Below, in pieces: positions 33,257 to 43,929 of a stretch of 64,000 nucleotides of DNA; positions within the stretch are counted from its first letter, which is position 1; the number at the start of each line of letters is the position of its first letter. The notes beneath the pieces were generated by a model. It was not told the DNA's origin. It saw only the letters and a program-made list of their open reading frames with translations, and made no database searches. Both the position numbers and the translations under genes were made by a program. Origin of the DNA: Trichoderma breve (taxonomy: Eukaryota; Ascomycota; Sordariomycetes; Hypocreales; Hypocreaceae); contig NC_079234.1 of the NCBI RefSeq assembly GCF_028502605.1, forward strand, positions 5,270,001 to 5,334,000, in the 5' to 3' direction.

Positions 33257-35823
33257 ATGTCGATTTCAATCTCCTCCCCCGTTAAATCGTTCTCGCGCCT
33301 GAGACGACCTTCTCTCTCCAACTCCAAGACAGCCTCGACACCGGACTTGGCCTCCGCCTATTCGCAGTCCAAGCTGCTGCGCAAGACGTCGCTCGCGGCC
33401 CTGACTCCGAGCTCCCTCGCCAGCATCCCCGATGTCAGCGAGAGCTACGCCATCGACTCAGTTCTGAACCAAGCGCCCGAAAACACCATTCACGAGGAAC
33501 CCGAGACGCCACCCGCCATGGAGCTGTCTGTCGGCGACTCTGTCAATGTGCCTGGAGGCATGGTCGGCACTGTCCGTTTTGTCGGCACCGTCCAGGGCAA
33601 GAAGGGCACATTTGTCGGCGTCGAGCTGGATTCAGAATTCGCCGCAAGGGGCAAGAATAACGGCGACGTTGATGGGTAAGAAGAGAACCAGCCGCACCAC
33701 AGCGCTGTCTGGCGCATCGCCACCGCATTACATCAAGAGTCGATCGCTAACATGTTCTGTCTGTCTGGATTGGCAGCGTCTCCTATTTCACCACCAACGC
33801 CGCTGGTGCTGGCATTTTCGTCCCGGTTGCCAAGGCCCTCCGAAGGTCTTCCGGCCCATCCCCTATGACGCCTACGCCCGGTTCGAGCGGTCTGAAGCTG
33901 AGCATGAACAATTCGGTCAGCTTGACACCTCCGACATCAGGCCTTTCAAAGTTGGGCGCCTCGACAGGCCCGTCTCGAGTTCAGAGCCCGCAGGGCAAGA
34001 AGCCACGGCCTTCACTGCAGACTGAGTCACCGCAACGGAAAATGGCCATGTCGCCAGGTCCACGCCCGTCCATTGGGGCACCAGCAGTCAGAGCTCCCTC
34101 AAGACTTGGCAGTCCGACCGGTAAATTTTCGCAGAGTGTGCGCGGGACTGCCGGGCACTTGAGTGATCCCAACAAGAAAGGCCCAGGCATGGAGCGGCGG
34201 CCCAGTTTTGGGGGGCCCCGTAGCACTTCGTCTCTCGGCCCCGAGCCTCTCTTTGACGAAGAACCGGCACCTATTGCAATGCCTACACCTCCAGCAAAGA
34301 TCAACACCAGCCTGGGGTCGCTCTCGTTGCGTCCACCGTCCCGGGCGACCTCTATCAACGATGAAGAAATTGAGCGGCTACGCACCCAGTTGGAAGACCG
34401 AGATCGACAGCTGAAGGAGCAGGCCGCAACATTGGCCGAAATGGAGAGCAGTCTCACAGAGCTTCAAACTCTGATAGAGAATCCAGATGGAATGGGCTTG
34501 AGACGGAGCAGCATAGACGATAAGGATGCATCTCAGCTTCGACACATGCTGCGGGAAAAGAATGACAAAATCGCCATGCTCACAATAGAATTCGATGCCC
34601 ACCGAGCGGATTTCCGGAGTACTATTGACACACTCGAAATGGCTAGCACAGAGACCGAGCGGGTGTATGAGAAGCGGATAGAGGAACTCATAGCGGATAT
34701 TCGCGAGCTCGAATCGAGAAACTTGGATGTGGACTCCGTAGCGACCCAACTAAAGCAACTTGAGGAGCTAGTGCAGGAGCTCGAAGAGGGTCTAGAGGAT
34801 GCTCGTCGTGGCGAGGCTGAGGCCCGTGGAGAGGCCGAGTTCTTGCGAGGAGAGGTGGAGAGGACCCGTTCGGAACTTCGACGGGAAAAGGAACGCGTTA
34901 TCCCTCATAATGCAGCGGCCTTGAGCGGTGATAGTGCTGCACTAGCTAAGAGCTTGGAGCAGAAGGAAGATGAAATTCGAGGACTCAAGGCCATTATCCA
35001 TTCCCTTAGCCGGGACTCAATCCCTGGCGCCGAGGGCCATACTCCCAGGCCGCGCCCCGGTTCATTAATCGGCGAAAAGGATGCCATCGAAAATAAGATT
35101 GCTCGAGACAACCTGGAGAGACAAGTTGCTGAGCTTCAGCAGGTATTGAAGGAGAAGAGTCACCGAGAGGAGGAGCTGCAGCACGAGATTGAGTTCCTGC
35201 GCTCAAGCAGCGCCAAACCGAACCGTGAGTCGAACCGCGAGTCGAACCGTGATTCTGTTCCCATTCGGCGATCATCTGTAAGGGACTCAAGGGACACCAT
35301 CCTGTCCACTCGATCGCATGAGGCACGATCGCCGGAGCTGTCTCACAAGCGGATAAGCACCCTCGATACGATGCACGAGAGCGACACCTATTCGACCGCC
35401 ACCGAGAGTAGCACTCTATGGTGCGAGATTTGCGAGACTGGTGGTCATGACATCCTGACATGCACAAACATGTTTGGCACCGATAGCGCCAAGAATTCCA
35501 AGCCCAATGCCAACCCCATTAAAGAGGAGGACGAAGATGATGAAGAAGCCCAAGAGAAGGCGCGGAGAGAAAATGCCCAGGAGGACCTCAAGCCTCTTAC
35601 ACCCACGGGTGACGAGGAGATTCACCACCCAGCTGTTTTAACCCCTGGCATTCCCAAGGAGGAGCCCGCATCAGTTCCGGCAGTCAGAATCACCCCCAAC
35701 CCTATGGAATCAGGGCCCGTGGCCGGCAAAGAGAGCGGTGTCCTGGACCTCGAGAAATGGTGCGCTATATGCGAGCGAGATGGCCATGACAGCGTGGATT
35801 GCCCCTTTGAGGATGCATTCTAA
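33257..35823 (+). CDS. clipA: CLIP-170-like microtubule plus-end tracking protein
   Basis: Member of the CLIP-170/Bik1/Tip1 family, which tracks growing microtubule plus ends and helps dynein and polarity factors reach them. Exons 33257-33675 and 33777-35823 join across a 101-nt intron, giving 821 residues. The CAP-Gly domain spans about 92-165 with the GKNNG motif at 132-136; the intron splits a glycine codon inside it. Ser/Pro-rich basic linkers follow. A coiled coil occupies about 340-610. Two zinc knuckles follow, WCEICETGGHDILTC and WCAICERDGHDSVDC, as in CLIP-170. The protein ends EDAF, with an aromatic last residue like the EEY/F and ETF tails that bind CAP-Gly domains. The start at 33257 precedes a basic Ser-rich N-terminus. 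Confidence 0.93.
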
Positions 35824-38223
35824 GACGGTTGAGCGGACGGGCAGAAAATTAGAGCAGACGATAGATGGCGGGCATATGGCACGCAAACGGCATTAACGAC
35901 TTTGACGTTTTTGTGTGGTATGGCTGCATTTTGTATTCGGGACATGGCATTCATTCTTTTTGGCTTGGGCGCCCTTTCGCATGATACCTCCACAATCCTC
36001 TTCTTTGCCACCTTTTTGTTTACCGGTGCAGAGTTGTACAGTATGACTTTATTTATTAGAGAGCCTTAGATACTACCCAGGTATGCGTCTTTCTTTCTTT
36101 TTTGCGATAATACCATTGAAATTTGTGCCGCGTCATATTACACACACACCGAGGACTTGTTATCTGATGCCAAATCATTCTACTAGGCGCCTCAACCTTA
36201 TTCTAGCACCTGGCTGCTTATTACCTCTGGGACACGAGATGCTGGATATTCCTTTGACTGGCGTGATGGGCAAAGCGAATCCCTGCATGTACCTTTTGCT
36301 TCGGCTTCAGGCAGACGGACTTTGGCTTAGACAATGATTACAATTAGCAGTGTACGGAGTAATACGAGGTTATGGACTTGATTGTATCCTATATTATTAG
36401 TACACGGGTTCCACAGAATGTCTGGACAAATTACTGTATAATGGCCGAGCCGGGTCACACAAAGGATTGATATGGATGGTTGCCTTTTCATAGCCAGGGC
36501 AGCCCATTAGTACTGTACAGCTCTGTCTGTCTGTCTGTGCATTTACCAGCTGCCTTGACAGCTTGACCACATCCCGGCTGGACGTGTGGCGGTGTCAGCC
36601 AGGCCGTTGCTTTCCATCCATCCCTTTTGTCGGAAGAAGCTCGCGGGCGTGCATTGAGGCTAGTCCGTTTCCACGCGGCCAACAACGGGGGTCCGCTGAG
36701 CGAGATCGATGATTTGATCAGGCAAAAATCGACGGCCGACGTTTTCGTGGAGGTGCAGCGGGATCCATCCTGGCACCTGGTCGGCCAGCTGTTCTTCACC
36801 TTATTGCTGTACGAAGCATGTACAAGTACGTGTACTGCTACCCTACCGTTTGTTTGACAGGACAGGGATTCTGTTGGTGGAAAGACGGGACGGATACGGA
36901 TACCAGCAGACAGAAAGAAAAATCTTGAAGAAGCCCGACGGCTGATGGCCGAGATTTCACCAAGGTTGTTTGGTGAGTTGGTGAGGAGCGGAGGTGGTAC
37001 AGGTACAAGTGCGGAGTGCGTGAAGATGGAGAAAGAGCAGCATCGGAAAGTTTAATGCAAGAACCAGTACGAGACAGCTGGGTTCAAGTACCGGCCATGT
37101 AGCGATACAGCCTCATTTTCGATTGGTTCCAAGTTCGCTGCCATGTGCCTTTTGCTAGCACCGCTTTTGGCTGCGACAAGTGCCTGACTTACCGTCCTGG
37201 TACTAGAGCGGTACGCGGCCACAGTTCTGAAAGGGCATTGGCATCGAATGGGAAGATGTGAGATCCAAGGAGCAGGAATTCCGAGTGACGAGTAACAAAG
37301 GAGAAAAGTACTAATAAACAAAGCAATCACAATCACAATCGTGCTACCATATTGTCCTCCCTACTCCAGACTCCGAACCAATGCGAAGCTCGGCCTCTTG
37401 TCTCGCCTCTGTACAGTGACAAACAAATACTCGGCGGTACCCGCAGCTAGCCCGCATGGCAGCACAAAGGTTGCCAGCTTTTTGCGTTATCGGGCACCGC
37501 CACACCATCGACTTTCTTCGATACAATTCCATGAGGCGCACCAGCCTTGGGACCCCTGCAGCCGCCCTTTTAATCCTCCAAGGCGGCGCTTGATCTGCCC
37601 TTTGGCTACTGACCAAAGGCCGCTTCCCTTGACCGGAACATTCTTCTCTTCGTTTCTTTCAAATAAACCACCAGACCGGCACAACTTCACCTTTGCTGCT
37701 CTATCGCCGCTTAACTCGGCTTTCTCGAATCCTCCTCCTCGAGCAAGAAAAAGAATCAAACTTCAACCTCTTCATCCCGCAAATTTCTCCAACGCCCCAC
37801 CGTTCCCTCAGCGGCTTTCTAGGCACGCTATCTTTTTTTTCTGCTGGGCTATTTTCTCAGGTACGATAAAAACCACAGGGCCTTTTTTTTTATCAGCATT
37901 TGCCCCTCGGCGCAATCGCTGGCCACGCTTCCACCTTCTTCCACCGTCACCACCAGCGTTTCGCAACGTAATCCCTTCAACCTCGCTTTTTCCAAACTGG
38001 GCACGATAGCACAAGTTTGCTGTTTTTCTTCTTCTCTTCTCTTCACTGCCTAGAAGTTTCCACGGGCGCTCGGTTGCTGCGGGCTCTTCTATTAGCTCTG
38101 ACTAATCACTCTTCCACAGAGCCTCTTTTTTATCGTCGAACGCTTGCCGTCGCTTTTGTTGGTTTCTTTTCTTTTTGGCGCAAAATAAAGACCAGTTTTT
38201 TCGATATTCTATAATCCGACATC
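35824..38223. other. Intergenic region upstream of YDJ1
   Basis: About 2.4 kb between two forward genes. It has a short TCTG repeat near 36521-36538 and TACGGAGTA at 36353-36361. From about 37680 the sequence is pyrimidine-rich, the probable promoter and leader of the chaperone gene. Open frames here lack an ATG or look random. Confidence 0.4.
37636..37643 (+). promoter_or_regulatory. Possible heat-shock element (GAAnnTTC)
   Basis: GAACATTC is one inverted pair of the nGAAn unit, about 580 bp upstream of the YDJ1 start. A functional element normally needs three units; the following TTC units are not at the expected spacing. Weak call. Confidence 0.2.
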
Positions 38224-39675
38224 ATGGTGAAGGAGACAGGACTTTATGACACCCTTGGTGTATGTATTGGACCTAATACGCCCCCACGGCTTGGATCTGG
38301 ACGGAGAGACTAACACGGTTTATACTAGGTCGCTCCCACAGCTACGGAGCAGGAGTTGAAGAAGGCTTACAAGATTGGTGCCTTGAAGCACCACCCTGGT
38401 ACGCTATTACCTTGATAGTTGTCAACTATAAACAACATCATTGCTAACATGCACTTTCTTCAGACAAGAACGCACACAACCCCGCTGCCGAAGAAAAGTT
38501 CAAGGAGATCTCGCACGCCTATGAGATCCTTTCCGATCCTCAGAAGCGACAGATCTACGATCAATATGGTGAGGCTGGTCTAGAAGGCGGCGCAGGTGGT
38601 GCGGGCGGCATGGCTGCTGAGGATCTGTTTGCTCAGTTCTTTGGCGGTGGCGGCTTCGGCGGCATGGGAGGCATGTTCGGTGGTATGCAGAACCGTGGCC
38701 CTCCCAAGGCTCGCACCATTCACCACACCCACAAGGTCTCCCTCGAGGACATCTACCGAGGCAAGATTTCCAAGCTGGCCCTGCAGCGATCCATCATCTG
38801 CCCCAAGTGCGACGGTCTCGGAGGAAAGGATGGTGCCGTCCGCAAGTGTACAGGCTGTAACGGAGCCGGTATGAAGACCATGATGCGCCAGATGGGTCCC
38901 ATGATCCAGCGCTTCCAGACCGTTTGCCCCGACTGCAATGGTGAAGGAGAAATCATCAAGGATAAGGACCGCTGCAAGCAGTGCAACGGCAAGAAGACCA
39001 CAGTTGACCGAAAGGTCCTCCACGTCCACGTTGACAGGGGTGTTCGAAGCGGCACCAAGGTCGAGTTCCGCGGCGAAGGTGACCAGGCTCCCGGCGTCCA
39101 GGCCGGTGACGTTGTTTTCGAGATTGAGCAGAAGCCCCACGCACGCTTCACTCGCAAGGAGGACGATCTCCTCTACCGATGCGAAATTGAGCTGGTCACT
39201 GCCCTTGCTGGTGGTACCATCTACGTCGAGCACCTGGATGACCGATGGCTGAGCATTGACATCCTGCCCGGAGAGGCTATTGCACCTGGTATGTATCTCT
39301 TACTCTATATATTCTTCAATCTTACGGCAAAACTAACTAACACTCTCTCTAGACTCTGTCAAGATGGTCCGCGGTCAGGGTATGCCCTCATACAGACACC
39401 ACGACTATGGTAACCTCTACATCCGCTTCGATGTCAAGTTCCCCGAAAAGAACTGGACCGACGATGCCGAGGCTTTCGAGACTCTCCGCAAGATTCTGCC
39501 ACCCCCTACATCACAGCCTGCTGCCCCTGCTGAGGCCATGACGGAGCCTGCTGATTTGGAAGACTTGGATACCAAGGCTCAGTCCAACGTCTTCGGAGAC
39601 CCCAACTCCATGGGAGATGACGAGGACGAGGATGGCCACCCTGGCGGCGAGCGCGTCCAGTGTGCGTCGCAGTAA
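38224..39675 (+). CDS. YDJ1: Type I DnaJ/Hsp40 co-chaperone, farnesylated (Ydj1 family)
   Basis: Co-chaperone of cytosolic Hsp70, stimulating its ATPase and delivering clients. Exons 38224-38259, 38329-38398, 38464-39288 and 39353-39675 give 417 residues. The J domain (about 6-68) has the HPD motif; the intron after exon 2 splits the Asp codon of HPD. A Gly-rich region with [10 protein letters not shown] follows. The zinc-binding region has [25 protein letters not shown] and CKQCNGKK, the four CxxCxGxG-type repeats (the last is CxxCxGxK). The substrate-binding domains follow. The protein ends CASQ, a CaaX farnesylation box identical to that of yeast Ydj1, which supports membrane association. 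Confidence 0.97.
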
Positions 39676-40238
39676 AAGCAAAGCCAATATATACCTATAT
39701 ATAACTTGGGGCTAAAAATAGAAAAGGAGAGCGGACCATGGATGCACGCTGACGCCATGAGGCATTGGACGCCCCTCTTTCCAGAGGCAGCAAGCGTGTG
39801 AAGCAGGCGGAGGATACTGTTTGGTTTCATTGGGAAATTGACTACTTGACGTCATTTCATTCTCTCCCGCAGCACATGGGTTTTTTTCTCGCATTCTCAT
39901 TGATACCATCTGCACTTGGGAAGGCGAGGGATGCGCAGAGGGACGATCACGGGCATGTCCATTTTGCCGACCATTATTATGGACTGGGTGCTTTTTGGAC
40001 TGCATGACTAGGTTGGAGGGCGTTTAGGGGGCATAGACGATTTGACGAGCTTTTTAAGTTGTTGCAGACTTAGACTATGAATACGACGATATCAAGCATG
40101 ATTCTTTTCCCCCCCGTGCAGTATCCTAGTGATAGGTACATAGTGAACGCTCGTATGAAGAAGTAACCCAGATATCTTTATCTACATCTTTCGGAGAATC
40201 TTGTGACTGCAGCGGAATCGAATACTATTAACGCGAGT
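39676..40238. other. Convergent intergenic region
   Basis: 3' regions of YDJ1 (+) and TRM82 (-). No gene seen; short frames only. Confidence 0.45.
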
Positions 40239-42023
40239 TTACTCCTCGCCATCACCTGTATCTACAGCCACGTCACTATCAACATTGCCCTGTGGTGTTT
40301 CCGAGCCCCCTTCTTCGTCCGGCCCGCCAGTGACCACCTTCCGCAGGCTCTCGACGGTGTACAAAAGCCCTCGGACGTCCTCTTCACTAATCTCGGGCTC
40401 GTGTGCCTCTACTTCCTTGTCCTTGAAGCAGGATTCAACATCCACGGCCAGTCTGCCGTTGGTCGTGGTCAGGCGGAATGCGTGGAGGCTTTGGGCCTTG
40501 GTTTCCGCATCGGGTTCAATGGCGGCAATGACGGTGGGAGCGGCATCGTCGGTTGGGGAGATTGTGAGGGAGAGGGGTTTGCCGGGGAGTTGGATGATGC
40601 CTGGGCAGTGGAGCTCGTTGTTTTCGTTGAGCTTCCATGAGAAAATTGCTTTGATGCTGTGAGTGTTTGTTAGTACTTGAGTTGCTGTGACAGGACTGTT
40701 GATGGGGTGAAAAACTTACTCTTCGCAGATGGCTAATATGTATGTCATGGGGCCGTCTTCCGAGGGATAAAGCAGAGTGTAAAGACCCGAAACGGCAACC
40801 GTTGTTGTTTCAGGAGCAATCTCCTGGGCGAGAGACAGGATGCTGGTCTTGAAGAGCTGCTTGCCAGCGAGCCAGTCCCAAACGAAAATATCTTCATCAC
40901 CGCCTCCGGAGACGAGAATCTCTGGTTTGGCCGCAGGGATAACCATGTCACTGATAAACTCCTTGTGACCAAAGCAAAAGTTTTCAATGATGTGCGCTTG
41001 GGGGATGTAGCGTGACAATCGGATATGCTCATCTCTGTCCGCTGTGATGATGTACTTGCGTCCCTGCTGCTCACCGAGGACAAGAGCAGTCAGCATGGAG
41101 ACGTGTCCCAGCAGCAAGTTGAGTTCGAAACCCGGACCGCCAGCATTGCCGTCCTTGGCTTCGTTGGCGAGTTCAGCTTGTTTGATTTGGTTGAGTAGAG
41201 CGAGACGGTTGCCTTTGGAGTGGACGGTGAGTGTGGTCGCAGTGGGCTTGAAGGACTTTTTGGAGGGCAGGGGTAAAGATGATTGTGATGCCAGAGATTT
41301 TGATCCATCAGCTGGGATAATGAGAGGTATAGCGTAGACGTCTCCGAACTTGTCGGCGCTGATGATTTGAGAGTCTGGTCCAATGGCAACTGCGCTTGGT
41401 CGCTTTGGCATAGTCCTATATGATATGTCTTAATATGGGTCACTGTTGAAGGGCAATCGTGATGAGCGATATCCATACCTTTGGCTAAGCTGTTTCAGCT
41501 GGCCGTTTCCATCATGCTCAAACACCCAAATGATCTTGTCATGTCCTGTTATGGCCACCACATGGTTTCCATTGGGAGTACTTGTCAGATGAGTGATCAC
41601 GGGCCGGTCAGGCACACGAGCGAAACGGGTTTTGCCATTATCAAAATCTTTTGCAGCCTTTCCTTTGCCCTTCTTCCCTCTGCCGTCGAAATGGCCGGCC
41701 TGGGGCTTTTCATCCTGAGCTGTCGTAGGAGCAGAAGCTTCTTCTGCATTTACTGAAGTGCTCTCATTATCACCCTCCAGCTTTTGCCGTTTAGCTGGCG
41801 GACCGTCGCTTTCAGTTGCTGGAGTTTCCGCTTCTATAGTGAGCGCAGCTTCGGCCTTGGCCTCGTTCATAGCTTTGATAGATTGTGCGACTTTGTCGGC
41901 GTCAGGATGCTTCCATGATGAGATGTGGCTGCCGTCTGTGAGATTGAAAGTATGGATTGCGCCTCCACGAGCAGCAAAGAGGATTTGCCCGTGGACATGT
42001 ACTTTGTTATAAGGAATCTTCAT
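40239..42023 (-). CDS. TRM82: tRNA (guanine-N7)-methyltransferase non-catalytic subunit
   Basis: WD-repeat partner of Trm8; the complex makes m7G46 in the variable loop of tRNAs. Exons 42023-41479, 41415-40720 and 40656-40239, with two 63-nt introns, give 552 residues. WD-type blocks include HVVAITGHDKIIWVFEHD, QISADKFGDV-type strands, YIITADRDEHIRLSRY and PEILVSGGGDEDIFVWDWL. The latter two are characteristic of Trm82. An insertion rich in Lys and Gly (about 115-130) interrupts the first blades, as in other fungal members. The acidic C-terminus ends in VAVDTGDGEE. Start at 42023 is the first ATG. It is divergent from RPP0. Confidence 0.93.
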
Positions 42024-42431
42024 TTTCTATGAGTGCTTTGAATGTGACAGTTGAATAAGTGACATCCAATTGAAGCTTGAAGGAATCACGTATTGAGATC
42101 CTCTGGCGTATCATCAACTTTTTTTCGACAAGCTCTGACAAAAAAGATACTTCCTGTTTGTACCTTTGCTTCAGCTGCCTGCCACATGCAAAACGGTACG
42201 TACCAGCCCCACCCAAAAAGCTGACAAAGAAATCCAGCTCTCACCGCTTACCCAAATCAGGCTAGCAAAGCCATGCCCTAGCCATTCGACACACATTTTC
42301 TCACTGGCTGCAAAATCCGGAAATTTTGGCTCGTCTCTTCTTTTCTCCCGATAGACATCACGTCAACCAAATTCCCATATACCAAGATACCCTTTTGCCC
42401 TTAAATAACCTGCCTTCATAAAAAAGAAGAT
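42024..42431. promoter_or_regulatory. Divergent promoter of TRM82 and RPP0
   Basis: 408 bp between two opposed start codons must hold both promoters. It is pyrimidine-rich on the plus strand at about 42330-42355 toward RPP0. I see no consensus TATA box. Confidence 0.5.
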
Positions 42432-43502
42432 ATGGGGGGCAAAACAGCAAACAAGGCCGGCTACTTCGACAAGCTCAAGGGCTTGCTCCAGGAGTACAAG
42501 TCCATCTTCATCGTCGAGATTGACAATGTCTCCTCGCAGCAGATGCACGAGATCCGACACTCCCTTCGTGGTAAGGGAGTTGTCCTGATGGGCAAGAACA
42601 CCATGGTATGGCAATTGCGCAATTTCTGGGACAACCGGAATTTCAAGAAAGTAGGACTAACGGATGGATTTTTCTTAACAGGTTCGCCGAGCTCTCAGGA
42701 CCTTTGTCCTCGATACTCCCGAGTACGAGCGCATCCTGCCTTTCGTCAAGGGCAACGTCGGTTTCGTCTTCACCAACGGCGACCTCAAGGAGGTCCGTGA
42801 CCAGCTTCTCGCCAACCGTGTCGCTGCTCCCGCTCGTGCTGGTGCCGTCGCTCCCGTCGATGTGTGGGTTCCTGCTGGAAACACCGGTATGGAGCCTGGC
42901 AAGACCTCTTTCTTCCAGGCTCTCGGTGTCCCCACCAAGATCGCTCGTGGTACCATTGAAATTACCACCGATCTGAAGCTCATTGATGCTGGCAACAAGG
43001 TCGGCCCCTCCGAGGCCTCGCTGCTCAACTTGCTCAACATCTCTCCCTTCACCTACGGTATGGGTATCGCTCAGGTCTACGACCAGGGCCAGACCTTCCC
43101 TCCTTCCATCCTCGACATCGGCGAGGAGCAGCTCCTCAAGGCCCTGAGCACTGCCATTACCACCGTTGCCACCATCTCCCTGGCCATCAACTTCCCCACC
43201 CTGCCTTCCGTCATGCACTCTCTTGTCAACTCTTACAAGAAGGTCCTGGCTGTTGCCGTTGAGACCGAGATCACCTGGCCCGAGATTGAGCAGCTCAAGG
43301 ACCGCATCGCCAACCCCGATGCCTATGCTGCCGCCGCTCCCGCCGCCGCCGCTGGTGGTGCCGCTGCTGAGGCCGCTCCCGCTGCTGAGGAGAAGAAGGA
43401 TGAGTCCGAGGAGGAGGATGAGGAGGGCTTCGGCGGTCTCTTGTATGTGATTCCCTTGAAATTTCTTTTGAAACCAGAACTAACATGCTTAATAGCGACT
43501 AA
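42432..43502 (+). CDS. RPP0: 60S acidic ribosomal protein P0
   Basis: Base of the ribosomal P stalk, which recruits elongation factors to the 60S subunit. Exons 42432-42605, 42682-43442 and 43496-43502 give 313 residues, the standard length. The N-terminus [19 protein letters not shown] and the KNTMVRRALR block across the first intron are typical. The C-terminal region has the Ala-rich hinge and an acidic tail ending EEGFGGLFD. The last exon is 7 nt and supplies the end of the Phe codon, Asp and the stop. Retention of the 53-nt last intron would replace the FD end by a frame running to 43626. Confidence 0.97.
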
Positions 43503-43929
43503 ACAATCAATAACGGTACTGGGTCGGCTTTCAGGGCTTGTTCGGCTTGTTTCACGGTATATGGATCTGAATATGGTGCATAGGTCATTGGTTGGTCAAA
43601 TTAGGACCAAAGCAATGATTACATGAGACACGAAGAATCAATGAAAGTTGCAAGTCAACTATTGAACAAATGAATGAACTGGGCCAATCTGTGCATATGT
43701 TGAATCGTGATGAAGATGGCTGGAAACCACTCATTAACAAAAGGTTAGTCTCTTTTCTTTTCTTTTTCCTAGTGAACACACTCCTTCTGGCTTTGGATGA
43801 TTATAAATTTATTCATGAGCTTTTTAACCCTGAAATCTCCTGATGAAAACAAATATTCAACAACACCTTATGACTCTAACCCTTATGTTCACCAATATTC
43901 TATTGCAATGCTTTCAAGGCGAACCAAGG
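43503..43929. other. Convergent intergenic region
   Basis: 3' regions of RPP0 (+) and MSH1 (-). AT-rich, no gene seen. If the last RPP0 intron is not spliced, an open frame runs into this region to 43626. Confidence 0.45.

Noticed and set aside
37341..38009. 222-codon forward frame upstream of YDJ1
   Set aside because: It starts with GTG, has no ATG and lies in the pyrimidine-rich promoter/leader of YDJ1.
38580..39233. 217-codon antisense frame over YDJ1
   Set aside because: Shadow of the DnaJ zinc-finger exon, explained by codon bias; no family similarity of its own.
42643..43218. 191-codon antisense frame over RPP0
   Set aside because: Shadow of the strongly biased RPP0 exon 2.
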